A stretch of DNA of 64,000 bases from Verrucomicrobiota bacterium (GTDB taxonomy: Bacteria; Verrucomicrobiota; Verrucomicrobiia; Opitutales; Opitutaceae). Under the pieces are notes generated by a model that was not told where the DNA came from, searched no databases, and was given only the letters and a program-made list of their open reading frames with translations. The stretch is taken from NCBI GenBank assembly GCA_019136515.1, contig JAGVUB010000106.1, forward strand, positions 60,418-124,417. Direction: 5' to 3'. Every line of letters starts with the position of its first letter. Position 1 is the first letter of the stretch. Positions 42,218-51,301 of the stretch are shown one piece after another. The position numbers were made by a program, and so were the translations under genes.

Positions 42218-43327
42218 ATGTCCCTGAAACCTCTGCTCGGCGTTCTCCTTCTCGTGGTCGCGGCCCTGCCGGTCGCGCGGGCCGATGGCTCGCGCCTCAA
42301 GGATCTCGTGGTCGTCGAGGGCGGGCGCGACAACCAGCTCATTGGCTACGGCATCGTCGCCGGCCTGGCGGGCGACGGCGACAAGAACTCCGAGGCCACG
42401 CTGCGCTCGATCGCCAACACCCTCGAGCACTTCGGCATCTCGATCCCGGCCAGCACGCTCAAGTCCTCCAACGCCGCGGCGGTGCTCGTCACCGCCGACA
42501 TCGGCCCCTTCCTCAAGCCCGGCGCCCGCATCGATGTGACCGTCGCCGCGCTCGGCGAGGCCAAGAGCCTGCAGGGCGGCGTGCTCTTCCAAACGCCGCT
42601 GCTCGGCGCCGACGGCGCCGTCTATGCCGTGGCCCAGGGGCCCGTGGCCGTGGGCGGTTTCATTGGCGGCGGCGGCGGCCCCGGCGGTGCCACCGTGCAG
42701 AAGAACCATCCCACGGTCGCCTCCATCACCAACGGTGCGATCGTCGAGCGCGAGATCCCCGCCACCGTCGTGCGCGATGGCGTGGTGCGCTTGCTCCTCC
42801 ACCAGCCCGATTTCGCGACCGCGGCCCGCATCGCCGACGCCGTCAACGCGCATTTCCCCGGCACCGCTCGTGCCCAGGATGCGGCGACCGTCGCGGTGGG
42901 GCTCCCCGCCGCCTTCACCGGCAACGAGGTCTCGTTCATCGCCTCCCTCGGCGCGATCGAGGCCCGGCCCGACACCGCCGCCCGCGTCGTCCTCAACGAG
43001 CGCACGGGCACGATCGTCGCCACCGCTCCGGTACGCCTCTCGCAGGTCGCCATCAGTCACGGTTCGCTCACCATCAAGATCGCCTCCACGCTCGGCGTCT
43101 CGCAGCCCGGGCCGTTCAGCGAGGGTGGCACCACGGCCGTGGTGCCCTCGACCCGTACCGAGGTCACCGAAGTGAAGGGCGGTTTCCAGATCGTCGAGGA
43201 GATGCCTTCGGTCGAGGAGCTCGCAAAGGCGCTCAACGCGCTCGGGGTCTCCTCGCGCGAGATGATGGCGATCTTCCAAAGCCTCAAACGCGCCGGAGCC
43301 CTCCAGGCCGAGGTCGTGATCAACTGA
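42218..43327 (+). CDS. flgI: Flagellar P-ring protein FlgI
   Basis: P-ring subunit in the periplasm. The 369-residue protein has a signal peptide (about 1-23, ending ARA), 'SRLKDLVVVEGGRDNQLIGYGIVAGLAGDGD' and the C-terminal 'VEELAKALNALGVSSREMMAIFQSLKRAGALQAEVVI'. The ATG at 42218 is preferred to a TTG at 42200 that would overlap flgH. It is followed by the rod-binding gene after 16 bp. Confidence 0.96.
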   Translation: MSLKPLLGVLLLVVAALPVARADGSRLKDLVVVEGGRDNQLIGYGIVAGLAGDGDKNSEATLRSIANTLEHFGISIPASTLKSSNAAAVLVTADIGPFLKPGARIDVTVAALGEAKSLQGGVLFQTPLLGADGAVYAVAQGPVAVGGFIGGGGGPGGATVQKNHPTVASITNGAIVEREIPATVVRDGVVRLLLHQPDFATAARIADAVNAHFPGTARAQDAATVAVGLPAAFTGNEVSFIASLGAIEARPDTAARVVLNERTGTIVATAPVRLSQVAISHGSLTIKIASTLGVSQPGPFSEGGTTAVVPSTRTEVTEVKGGFQIVEEMPSVEELAKALNALGVSSREMMAIFQSLKRAGALQAEVVIN

Positions 43328-43343
43328 CCGACCCCCGTCCAAC

Positions 43344-43676
43344 ATGTCCACGGTTCCCATCAGCCCGTTGCTCGGAGTCGCCGATCCGGCGGCGGTGCGG
43401 CGCACGTTCCAAGGGGGCGCGAACCGCCCGCCGGCGCAGGCCGCCGCGGAGCAGTTCGAAGCGATTCTGGTCCGCCAGTTGCTCGGAGACGCCCTCAAGC
43501 CAATGTTGGGCGCCGGCGAGGGCGCGGTGGCCGGCAACAACGTCTACCAATACCTCGTCACCGACGTCGTGGCCCAGAGCGTCGCGCAGGGTGGGGGACT
43601 GGGTATCGCCAAGATGCTCGTGCCGCAACTTACCCCAAAGGGGCAAACGACCGATAAATCGGAGACCATTTCATGA
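43344..43676 (+). CDS. flgJ: Rod-binding protein, FlgJ N-terminal type
   Basis: A 110-residue protein with only the rod-capping domain of FlgJ ('AAEQFEAILVRQLLGDALKPML', 'YQYLVTDVVAQSVAQGGGLGIAKML'). The peptidoglycan-hydrolysing C-terminal domain of enteric FlgJ is missing, as in many non-enteric bacteria, so wall cutting must be done by another enzyme, possibly the amidase-type or other hydrolases elsewhere. It overlaps flgN by 4 bp (ATGA), implying coupled translation. Confidence 0.88.
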   Translation: MSTVPISPLLGVADPAAVRRTFQGGANRPPAQAAAEQFEAILVRQLLGDALKPMLGAGEGAVAGNNVYQYLVTDVVAQSVAQGGGLGIAKMLVPQLTPKGQTTDKSETIS

Positions 43677-44206
43677 TGCTGGCCGACACACCAACTCTTG
43701 CCACGGGACAAGTCCCCGCCTGGTCGACGGTCGTCGACACGCTCCGGAGCGAACTTGCCGAATACGGCGGGCTCCTTCGCCTGTTCGAGGAACAACAGCA
43801 ACGGATCCTCTCGCTGGATGCCGAGGCGGTGGCCGGCTTCGTACCGCAGCTTGAGGAGCAGGCCGAGTCGGCCCGGACGTGCCGCGCGGAGCGCGAAAAC
43901 GCCGTGCGGCAGTACGCGGCCGGGCGCGGGTGTCCGGCGGATCGCCCGTTGCGCCAACTTGTTCCCGAGTTTCCCGCCGAGGTCCGCCCGCTGCTTGAGG
44001 CGCTCATCGACGAGATCAACCATCTGCTGCACCGCACCAAGCAGCGCAACCGGCAGAATCAGATGATGCTCTCCCGCCTCGTCGAGCTGCACCGCGATCT
44101 CGTGCCGGCCCTGCGGCCCCAGGCGTTCACCAAGACCTATTCCCGGCAGGGGCAGGTCGCCGTGGCCTCCGTCGCCGCCGCCCCGACCTACCGAGCCCAA
44201 GGCTGA
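43673..44206 (+). CDS. flgN: Flagellar export chaperone FlgN
   Basis: A 177-residue helical cytoplasmic protein that fits FlgN, the chaperone of hook-filament junction proteins FlgK and FlgL, encoded right behind it. It has long heptad-rich helices ('LRSELAEYGGLLRLFEEQQQRIL', 'INHLLHRTKQRNRQNQMMLSRLV') and FlgN-like size, but sequence conservation in this family is low, so position carries weight. The ATG overlaps the flgJ stop. Confidence 0.8.
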   Translation: MMLADTPTLATGQVPAWSTVVDTLRSELAEYGGLLRLFEEQQQRILSLDAEAVAGFVPQLEEQAESARTCRAERENAVRQYAAGRGCPADRPLRQLVPEFPAEVRPLLEALIDEINHLLHRTKQRNRQNQMMLSRLVELHRDLVPALRPQAFTKTYSRQGQVAVASVAAAPTYRAQG

Positions 44207-44216
44207 ACTCCCCGCC

Positions 44217-45644
44217 ATGTCCGGACTCTATTCCACCCTCTACTCGAACACCAACGCCTTGCGCGCCCACAGCGCCGCGCTCGACATCGTCGGGCGCAAC
44301 ATGGCCAACGTGAACAACACCGCCTACGCCCGCCAGCGTGTGGTGTATGGCGACAAGGGGTCGGTGAACACCCCCCTCGGCGTGCAGAGCCTCGGCGTCG
44401 AGCCCGTCGCGATCCAGCAGATGCGCGACCGCCTCCTCGATGGCCAGATCACCGAGGAGACCTCGAACACGCAGTTTCTCGAGTCCCAGCTCACGTATCT
44501 CGAACAAGCGCAGACGGCACTCAGCCAAGGAACCTTCTCCAAGACCACTTCGGTGGATACGATCAGCAGCAACACCGATCTGCCGTCGGGTATCGCGGCC
44601 TCGATCGACGCCTTTTTCAGTGCCTGGCAGGGCTTCGCCACGCAACCGACCGACCCAGTCAACAAGCAGCAGCTCATCGCCACCACCGACGACCTGATCA
44701 ACAAGATCCGCCTCGCCGACAGCCGCCTGGCCGACATCTCGCTCGATACTCCGGTTGTCGCCAACACCCTCACCGGCCAGATGGACGAGGATGTCACGCA
44801 GGTGAACTCGATCCTCGCCAATCTGGCGGACCTCAACCGGCAGATCGGGCGCGCCGAGATCATCAATCCCGGCAGTGCTGTCGACCTGCGCGACCAGCGC
44901 CAGAGCAAGCTTGAGGAACTCGCCAAGTACATGGACTTCACGACGGTCCAGCAGGATGCGGGGCAGATCGGCATCCAGGTCGGCACCACCGGTGCCCCGG
45001 CGCTGTTGCTCGACCGGGCCGTGGTCACCGGTTCGCTCGCTCGCAACGCCGACCAGTACGAGTGGACGACCACCGCCCCCGCCAGCACCAGCCAGCTCAC
45101 GCTTTCCGCCGGCAGTCTCGCCGGGTACCAGAAGGTTGGTGCCACCGTCGATTCGTATCGCAACCGGCTCGACGGCTTTGTCCAGGCCCTCGTCACCCAG
45201 GTCAACGACGCCTACGACAACAACGGCGCCAACGCCAACGGCGACTTTTTCACCGGCACCGGCACGACGGCGGCCACCATCGCCCGCACTGCCACCGCCA
45301 CCAATGTGCAGGCGGGCGACGTCGGCGGCCCCTCCGGGGCGAACCAGCGCGCGCTGGCCGTCGCGGCCGTTGCCAACAACACCGCCTTTCTCGACGGCAC
45401 CCCGTCGCAGACCTTCACCCGCATCGTCACCACCGTCGGTCAGGACGTCTCCACCACCGAGTCCCGCAAAGAGGACCAGCAGGCCCTCAGCGATCTGCTT
45501 ACCGCCCAGCGCGAGTCCTACGGCGGTGTCTCCCTCGACGAGGAGACTGCCGACATGTTGCGCTACCAGCGCGCCTATCAAGCTTCGGCCAAAATCATGT
45601 CCGTGATCGACGAGCTGCTCACCGACATCATCAACACCATCTAG
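44217..45644 (+). CDS. flgK: Hook-filament junction protein FlgK (HAP1)
   Basis: FlgK joins hook and filament. The 475-residue protein starts 'MSGLYSTLYSNTNALRAHSAALDIVGRNMANVNNTAYARQRVV' and ends with the axial 'LRYQRAYQASAKIMSVIDELL'. The middle includes 'EINRQIG'-like 'LADLNRQIGRAEI' and 'DLRDQRQSKLEELAKYMD', both FlgK signatures. It is 10 bp after flgN and 53 bp before flgL. Confidence 0.95.
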   Translation: MSGLYSTLYSNTNALRAHSAALDIVGRNMANVNNTAYARQRVVYGDKGSVNTPLGVQSLGVEPVAIQQMRDRLLDGQITEETSNTQFLESQLTYLEQAQTALSQGTFSKTTSVDTISSNTDLPSGIAASIDAFFSAWQGFATQPTDPVNKQQLIATTDDLINKIRLADSRLADISLDTPVVANTLTGQMDEDVTQVNSILANLADLNRQIGRAEIINPGSAVDLRDQRQSKLEELAKYMDFTTVQQDAGQIGIQVGTTGAPALLLDRAVVTGSLARNADQYEWTTTAPASTSQLTLSAGSLAGYQKVGATVDSYRNRLDGFVQALVTQVNDAYDNNGANANGDFFTGTGTTAATIARTATATNVQAGDVGGPSGANQRALAVAAVANNTAFLDGTPSQTFTRIVTTVGQDVSTTESRKEDQQALSDLLTAQRESYGGVSLDEETADMLRYQRAYQASAKIMSVIDELLTDIINTI

Positions 45645-45697
45645 CGACACGCCATTTCGATCCGTTAGCTCCCTGAACCGCTGCACCGCCTCCCGCC

Positions 45698-46600
45698 ATG
45701 ATCCGCATCACTTCCAGCACGCTCGCCTCCCGGCTCACCTCGGATCTCACCCGCCTCTCCAGCACCCAGAGCCGGCTCACCCAACAAATGGCCTCCGGCA
45801 AACGCCTCAGCGAGGCCAGCGACGATGTGCCCGCAACCGGTCGCGTGATGAGCTACGAGAGCGAGAAGCGCATGCTTCAGCAGTACGAGCGCAATGCCCA
45901 ACGCGGCCTCACCAACATCGCAGTAAGCACCACCACGCTCACCTCAATCCGGCAGTTGGCGAGCAAGGCCTTCAACCTCGCCCCCACGGCCTCCTCCTCG
46001 GGCGACCCTGCCCAACATACTGCCCTGGCAACGCAGCTCGACGGCTACCTCGAACAGGTGCTCTCCTTGGCCAATACGCAGGTCAATGGCAATTACCTCT
46101 TCGGTGCCGAGGAAACCGGCTCCGCCCCTTTCTCGGCCACCCGTGATGCCACCACCGGCCGGATCAGCAGCGTCACCTACACTGGCACCACCGGCGCCGC
46201 GCCGCAGATCGACGTGAGCGAGGGGGCCCGCGTCGCCACCACCACCAGCGGGGCGCAGAACCAGGATCTGGAGACATTTCTCAACCACCTTGTCCAGCTG
46301 CGCGATGCGGTCGCGGTGGACGACAAGACCGCCACCAACTCCATCCAGAACGCGCTCGGTGACGACGAGGACAACATGGTGGACACGCTCAGCTCGCTGG
46401 CCACCTCGCAGTATCGCATCGAGGTCACCCGCACGCAGAACGCCACCCGTTTCAATCAGCTGGCGAACCTCTCCGACGGCGAGAGCAACATCGACCTGGC
46501 TGAGACGATCATCCAGTTCCAGTCCGCGGAGCGCTCCTATTCGGCCGCGCTCCAGGCCGGCTCGAAGTTGTTCCAGCAATCGCTGCTCGACTACATCTGA
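45698..46600 (+). CDS. flgL: Hook-filament junction protein FlgL (HAP3)
   Basis: Second junction protein, flagellin-like. The 300-residue protein has N-terminal 'SSTQSRLTQQMASGKRLSEASDDVPATGRVM' and C-terminal 'SNIDLAETIIQFQSAERSYSAALQAGSKLFQQSLLDYI'. It closes the flagellar island; the following gene is unrelated. It is slightly shorter than enteric FlgL (317). Confidence 0.94.
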   Translation: MIRITSSTLASRLTSDLTRLSSTQSRLTQQMASGKRLSEASDDVPATGRVMSYESEKRMLQQYERNAQRGLTNIAVSTTTLTSIRQLASKAFNLAPTASSSGDPAQHTALATQLDGYLEQVLSLANTQVNGNYLFGAEETGSAPFSATRDATTGRISSVTYTGTTGAAPQIDVSEGARVATTTSGAQNQDLETFLNHLVQLRDAVAVDDKTATNSIQNALGDDEDNMVDTLSSLATSQYRIEVTRTQNATRFNQLANLSDGESNIDLAETIIQFQSAERSYSAALQAGSKLFQQSLLDYI

Positions 46601-46622
46601 GCGACGGGCGCCCCGGGGGACC

Positions 46623-46640
46623 GCGCCGGCGATCCGGCGC
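46623..46640 (+). other. Perfect GC-rich hairpin between flgL and the Sel1 gene
   Basis: GCGCCGG and CCGGCGC flank a 4-nt loop, 22 bp after the flgL stop and 7 bp before the Sel1 start. No U-run follows on either strand. It may be a weak terminator for the flagellar operon or limit translation of the next gene. Confidence 0.35.
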
Positions 46641-46647
46641 AAACGTC

Positions 46648-47355
46648 ATGACTTCCCAAGAGTACTCCGATCTGCTGCGGCGGGCCGAGGCCGGGGAGGC
46701 GGAGTTCCGCCTGGGCCTTTGTTTCGCGCGGGGCGAAGGCGTGCCCCGCGACGAGGCGGCGGCGCAGGGGCTGCGGCGCGCCCAGTGTGCGCTCGGCGTG
46801 TGCCATGCGAAAGGCACGGGGGTCGCGCAGGACTATGCGGCAGCCGCCCGTTGTTTTCGCGAGGCAGCGATGCAGGGTGATCGGCGCGCAGCCTTCAATC
46901 TCGCTGTGTTGATTCAGACCGGACACGTTTCCGAGGCCGCTCCGGGGGAGGCCGCCGCCTGGCTCCGCCACGCGGCGGTCGCGGGGTTGCCTGACGCGCA
47001 GCTCCGCTTCGGCGTGGACCTGCTCGCCACGGCGGGGAACGCGCCGGAGAGACAGGAGGCCGCCCAATGGATCTTCACCGCAGCCCAGACCGGGCTCGCC
47101 GCGGCCCAATACCAGCTTGCGCTGCTCTTCGACACGGGGGAGGGCGTGGGGCGCGACCCGCTGCTGGCGATCGAATGGTTCGAACTCGCCGCGGCCCAAG
47201 GACACGCGGGCGCACAGTACAACCTCGGCACGCACTTCGAGCACGGCCACGAGGGGCTGGAGCCCGATCGCGCACGCGCCGAACACTTCTATCGCGAAGC
47301 CGCGGGATCCGGCCATACAGCGGCGGAGGCCGCGTTGCAGGCGTTGCGGGGCTGA
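46648..47355 (+). CDS. Sel1-repeat protein
   Basis: A 235-residue protein built from about five Sel1-like (TPR-type) repeats of about 36 residues, for example 'AQCALGVCHAKGTGVAQDYAAAARCF', 'AQYQLALLFDTGEGVG' and 'AQYNLGTHFEHGHEG'. No signal peptide is present, so it is likely cytoplasmic. Sel1 proteins act as protein-interaction scaffolds. It sits behind flgL but the link with motility is unproven. It lies 65 bp before dinB. Confidence 0.88.
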   Translation: MTSQEYSDLLRRAEAGEAEFRLGLCFARGEGVPRDEAAAQGLRRAQCALGVCHAKGTGVAQDYAAAARCFREAAMQGDRRAAFNLAVLIQTGHVSEAAPGEAAAWLRHAAVAGLPDAQLRFGVDLLATAGNAPERQEAAQWIFTAAQTGLAAAQYQLALLFDTGEGVGRDPLLAIEWFELAAAQGHAGAQYNLGTHFEHGHEGLEPDRARAEHFYREAAGSGHTAAEAALQALRG

Positions 47356-47420
47356 CGCGGAGCGGGCGGCCGGACTGGTTCCGGTTGCGCCAGGGGCCCC
47401 GTGGCGGCGATAACCGCACT

Positions 47421-48632
47421 GTGCCACCGGTCACCTCCATCGTGCATCTCGACGCCGACGCGTTCTTCGTCGCGTGCGAGCAGGCGCGCGATCCGTCGTT
47501 GCGCGGGAAGAAGTGCGCGGTGGGCGGCACGACCCGCGGCATCATCTCCTCGGCAAGTTACGAGGCGCGCGCGGCCGGCGTCTACACACCCATGCCGACG
47601 ACCAAGGCGCTGCAGGTCTGCCCGGACCTCGTGCTGATCCCGCATACGCCGGGCCTGTACGGTCGGGTGTCGCGGCGGATGTTCGACCTGTGCGAGATGG
47701 TGACCCCGCAGGTCGAGCGGCGCTCGATCGACGAGGGCTATCTTGATGTGGGGCCGTGCGGCTTCGGGTCCCAGGCGGAGCTCGAGGCGAGCATCCGAGC
47801 GCTGGATGCGACGATCGTCGCCGAGCTCGGGCTCTCGATTTCCTGGGGGCTGGCGACGAACAAACTCGTGGCCGGCATCGCCAGCAAGCTGCGCAAACCG
47901 AGGGCGTTCGTCGTCGTGCCGCCCGGCGAGGAGGCGGCGTTTCTAGCGCCGCTGGGGGTGGGCCGGTTGCCGGGCATCGGCGCCAAGACCGAGCCGCGGC
48001 TGGTCGCCGCGGGGCTGCGCCTCGTGGCCGACCTGCTGGTCGCACCCGAGGCGAGACTGCGCAGCTTCTTCGGGGATGGCGTCGCGGAGATCCTGGCGAT
48101 GGCGCGGGGCGAGGACCTCTCGCCGGTCGAGACGGTGGAGTGGGAGGCGAAGAGCTATTCGCAGCAGGAGACGTTCGCTCGCGACATCGCCGACTTCGGC
48201 GAGATCGAGCGTGTGGCCAAACGCATGGTTGACGAACTTGTGCCGAAGCTGCGCGCGGATCGGAAGTGCGCCCGCACGCTCACGGTGAAGATTCGCTACC
48301 CCGGCATGGAGGATGTCTCGGCCGGCCACAGTCTGCCGGTGGCAAGCGATCTGGAGACCGACTTCTATCCGCTGCTGGCGCCGCTGCTGCGCAACGCTTG
48401 GCGGCAGCGGCGGCCCCTGCGGTTGGTGAGCGTCCGGCTCTCGCAGATCGAGGAGCGGGCGCGCCAGCTCGACCTGTTTGACGATGGCCAGAAGGAGAAG
48501 CGGCGGCGGCTTGCCGCGGCGGTCGACGCCCTGAAGCAGGTCAAAGGAGGGGCGGCGGTCACCCGCGGCCATCAGCTGGCCGACTCCGGCCGCTCGGGTG
48601 CCCGAGGGTCAACTACGCATGGCTCGGTGTGA
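47421..48632 (+). CDS. dinB: DNA polymerase IV (Y-family)
   Basis: Low-fidelity lesion-bypass polymerase. The 403-residue protein opens 'SIVHLDADAFFVACEQARDP' (catalytic D11), has 'YEARAAGVYTPMPTTKAL' (47-64), 'RRSIDEGYLDV' (catalytic D104, E105) and a helix-hairpin-helix 'GRLPGIGAKTEPRL'. The start is taken as GTG at 47421 since no ATG fits. A LexA-like site was not recognised. The C-terminus (residues about 385-403) overlaps the response-regulator gene tail-to-tail by 20 bp. No beta-clamp-binding peptide is obvious except 'RQLDLFDD' near residue 355, which does fit that motif. Confidence 0.93.
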   Translation: MPPVTSIVHLDADAFFVACEQARDPSLRGKKCAVGGTTRGIISSASYEARAAGVYTPMPTTKALQVCPDLVLIPHTPGLYGRVSRRMFDLCEMVTPQVERRSIDEGYLDVGPCGFGSQAELEASIRALDATIVAELGLSISWGLATNKLVAGIASKLRKPRAFVVVPPGEEAAFLAPLGVGRLPGIGAKTEPRLVAAGLRLVADLLVAPEARLRSFFGDGVAEILAMARGEDLSPVETVEWEAKSYSQQETFARDIADFGEIERVAKRMVDELVPKLRADRKCARTLTVKIRYPGMEDVSAGHSLPVASDLETDFYPLLAPLLRNAWRQRRPLRLVSVRLSQIEERARQLDLFDDGQKEKRRRLAAAVDALKQVKGGAAVTRGHQLADSGRSGARGSTTHGSV

Positions 48633-49224
48633 CGTCGACGTTCGAGAAGTAGAGCGTCTGCTTGGGCGTCGTGATCACGGGGATGCGCTCGCCGGAGAGC
48701 GTATGCTGGCGGATCCGCTCCTGCATGGCGTCGAGCGCGGCCTGCTGGGTGGTGCCGCGGGTGAAGAAGTTGAGGTTGGGGCAGAAGACGACGAATTCGT
48801 CGGCCGTGCCCCAGGTGAGCAGGTGGGCGTCCTCGCTGGGAAAGTCCGGCCGCTGCACCCACGGGGTCTCGATCATCTTGGCGACGAGCGCGCGGAAGTC
48901 GGGCACGTGCGGTGGCTTGGCGATGGTGGCGTTTACGCCGGCCACGAAGAGTTTGCTGATCAGGAAACGGTCGGCGACGCTGGTGAGCACGATGATCGGC
49001 AGCTGTTGCGGGGAGAAACGATGTCGGACCTGGAAGATCAGCTCGAATGCGTCGCTTTGCGGAAACAGGAAGTCGGTGATGATCAGATCGTACTTGCGCG
49101 ACTGGATCGACTCCCAGCCCGCGGCGAGGCTGTCGAGAATCGTCAACTCGTAGTCCTCCGGCAGGTATTTGGTCATCAGGCGCTGGAACGTCCGCGAGTC
49201 TTCGATGAAGAGGACGGCTGGCAT
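48613..49224 (-). CDS. Stand-alone response regulator with extra C-terminal domain
   Basis: A 203-residue protein with an N-terminal receiver domain (residues 1-118; acidic pair E8-D9, phospho-acceptor D51, T81, K103). The C-terminal part (about 125-203) is of no recognisable DNA-binding type: 'TWGTADEFVVFCPNLNFFTRG' and 'RIPVITTPKQTLYFSN' suggest a small alpha/beta domain. It is not paired with a kinase; the five-PAS kinase at 20-23 kb is a possible partner on the same chromosome but unlinked. It overlaps dinB by 20 bp at the 3' ends. Confidence 0.88.
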   Translation of the reverse strand: MPAVLFIEDSRTFQRLMTKYLPEDYELTILDSLAAGWESIQSRKYDLIITDFLFPQSDAFELIFQVRHRFSPQQLPIIVLTSVADRFLISKLFVAGVNATIAKPPHVPDFRALVAKMIETPWVQRPDFPSEDAHLLTWGTADEFVVFCPNLNFFTRGTTQQAALDAMQERIRQHTLSGERIPVITTPKQTLYFSNVDVTPSHA

Positions 49225-49415
49225 AAAGGGGGGAGGTGCGGCAGCGGGGTTAGGGTTGCTGGGGGGCGGGCGCCGGCGGCGCGTTGTTTCTATCGGTTGA
49301 AAGAGAGGGAAACTTGAGTTGGGAATCGCCGGCGGCGTGGGGGTGTCCCGGCGGCGTGCCCCTTGAAAATAAGAGTGGCATAGTCGTTCACGGATCTGCG
49401 AGTTTCGCAACCGGC

Positions 49416-49898
49416 ATGAACCCCGTTCTCAAGCTTCTGATGGAAAACAACCGCCTGACGCCTGCGCAGATGGCGCAGGTGTTGGGACAACCCGAAGCCG
49501 AAGTCACCCGCCAGCTCGATGAGCTCAAGGCGCAGGGCATCTTCCTCGGGTGGCGACCGGTGCTCAATCTCTCCAAGGAGGAGACGGGGGTCGTGCGCGC
49601 TGTGATCGAGGTGAAGATCCGGCCCGAACGCGGCGGCGGATTCAATCGCTTGGCCGACCGCATCGCCCGGTTCGACGAGGTCGACTCCTGCTACCTCAAC
49701 TCCGGGGCCTACGACCTGTTGGTCTTCGTGAGCGGCCCGAGCCTGCAGAAGGTCGCCTCGTTCGTCTCCGAGCGACTCTCGACCATCGATGGTGTTCTCT
49801 CCACCGCGACCCATTTCATGCTCCGTACCTACAAGGAGCACAACGTGCTCATGGACCAGGTCGAGGATGAGACCGGCCCGTTGAAGATCACCCCGTAA
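49416..49898 (+). CDS. Lrp/AsnC-family transcriptional regulator
   Basis: A 160-residue regulator: a winged helix-turn-helix (about 1-50, 'LTPAQMAQVLGQPEAEVTRQLDELK') and a ligand-binding AsnC/RAM domain (about 65-145). It is followed 56 bp later by a class I aminotransferase on the same strand, like alaR-alaT of Bacillus subtilis, where the Lrp-type protein activates the aminotransferase gene in response to alanine. The N-terminal HTH is somewhat short for the family. The ATG at 49416 gives the best start. Confidence 0.85.
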   Translation: MNPVLKLLMENNRLTPAQMAQVLGQPEAEVTRQLDELKAQGIFLGWRPVLNLSKEETGVVRAVIEVKIRPERGGGFNRLADRIARFDEVDSCYLNSGAYDLLVFVSGPSLQKVASFVSERLSTIDGVLSTATHFMLRTYKEHNVLMDQVEDETGPLKITP

Positions 49899-49954
49899 CG
49901 GTGCTGCCGGCCTCCGCTGCGTCTCCGTTCCTGTCCCCGCCGCCCGCCTCTGCC

Positions 49955-51139
49955 ATGAGCGACCCCGCCCGTTTCATCGCCCGCCACGTCGTCGATCTGC
50001 CGCGCTCCGGCATCCGCGACTTCTTCGACATCGTCGCGAAGATGAAGAGCGCCGACGTCATCTCGCTGGGCATTGGCGAGCCCGATTTCCGCACGCCGTG
50101 GCATATCCGCGAGGCGGCGATCTACGCGCTGGAGCGCGGGCGCACGCACTACACGGCCAACCTCGGCCTGATCGAGCTGCGCCGTGCCATCGCCGCCTAC
50201 GTGGGCCAGCACTTTGGCGTCGAGTATCGGCCCGACAACGAGGTGCTGGTGACCGTCGGCGTATCCGAGGCGCTGGATCTGGCGTTCCGGGCGTTCATGA
50301 ACCCGGGCGAGAAGGTGCTCTTCCACCAGCCCTGTTACGTGAGCTACCATCCGAGCGTCACGCTGGTGCACGGCACGGGCATCCCGGTGCCGACCTTCGC
50401 CAAGGACAACTTCGCGCTCACGGCCGAGGCGCTCGCCGCGGCCTGGGAGCCGGGCTGCCGTATCCTGATGCTGAACCTGCCGTGCAACCCGACCGGCGGC
50501 ACCTGCTCGCTCGCGCAGCTCGAGGCGATCGCGAAGTTCGCCGTCGAGAAGGACCTGCTGGTGTTCAGCGACGAGATCTACTCCGAGCTCACCTTCGACG
50601 GGGAGCACACCAGCATCGCCAGCCTGCCGGGCATGCGCGACCGCACGATCTTCCTGCACGGCTTCTCCAAGGCGTTTGCGATGACCGGCTGGCGCATCGG
50701 CTACGCCTGCGGCCCGGCGACGCTCATCGAGGCGATGATGAAGGTGCACCAGTATTCGATGATGTGCGCCTCGATCGTCAGCCAGGACGCCGCTACCGAG
50801 GCGCTGCTGCGCGGGTGGGACGACGTGCTGAAGATGCGCGCCGAGTACCACCGCCGACGTGATTTCATCGTCCGCCGCTTCAACGAGATCGGCCTGAAGT
50901 GCCACAGCCCGCGCGGCTCGTTCTACACGTTCCCTTACGTCGGCGGCACGGGGCTGAGCGAGAAGGACTTCGCGGTCGGCTTGCTGCAGAGCAAACACGT
51001 GGCCGTGGTCCCCGGCACGGCCTTTGGCACCAATGGCGCCGGCCATGTCCGCGCCTGCTTCGCCACCAGCTACGAGCAGATCGGCGAGGCCTGCGACCGG
51101 ATCGAGCAGTTCGTGCAGGAGACCGCCGCGAAGAAGTAG
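49955..51139 (+). CDS. Class I/II aminotransferase, alanine-transaminase (AlaT/YugH) type
   Basis: A 394-residue PLP enzyme. Key residues: PLP lysine K239 in 'HGFSKAFAMTGWRIGY', N178 in 'LPCNPTGG', D206 in 'FSDEIYSEL', and arginine in 'HVRACFATSYEQ'. The N-terminus 'DVISLGIGEPDFRTPWHI' is typical of AlaT/AspC group I aminotransferases. The Lrp-type neighbour favours alanine or a branched amino acid as substrate, though aspartate or aromatic donors are not excluded. Start ATG 49955. Confidence 0.88.
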   Translation: MSDPARFIARHVVDLPRSGIRDFFDIVAKMKSADVISLGIGEPDFRTPWHIREAAIYALERGRTHYTANLGLIELRRAIAAYVGQHFGVEYRPDNEVLVTVGVSEALDLAFRAFMNPGEKVLFHQPCYVSYHPSVTLVHGTGIPVPTFAKDNFALTAEALAAAWEPGCRILMLNLPCNPTGGTCSLAQLEAIAKFAVEKDLLVFSDEIYSELTFDGEHTSIASLPGMRDRTIFLHGFSKAFAMTGWRIGYACGPATLIEAMMKVHQYSMMCASIVSQDAATEALLRGWDDVLKMRAEYHRRRDFIVRRFNEIGLKCHSPRGSFYTFPYVGGTGLSEKDFAVGLLQSKHVAVVPGTAFGTNGAGHVRACFATSYEQIGEACDRIEQFVQETAAKK

Positions 51140-51301
51140 GGCGGGAATACGGTGGGGCCTCGGCTTCGGCGTAGCTGAGCGGCGCAGCCTTGAGCCCCTC
51201 GCCACGCGAAGCCCTCGCGCTGTTTTGGCGCCGAAGACCGCGCCTGATCGGCTCTTGTCTTTTCCCCGGCGCTCGCGCCTCATCGGCGCTCGTTTCTCGC
51301 C

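Noticed and set aside
48460..48490. Overlap of dinB and the response regulator as a frameshift or misassembly
   Set aside because: The genes converge and overlap only by 20 bp at their ends; both reading frames are complete and recognisable.
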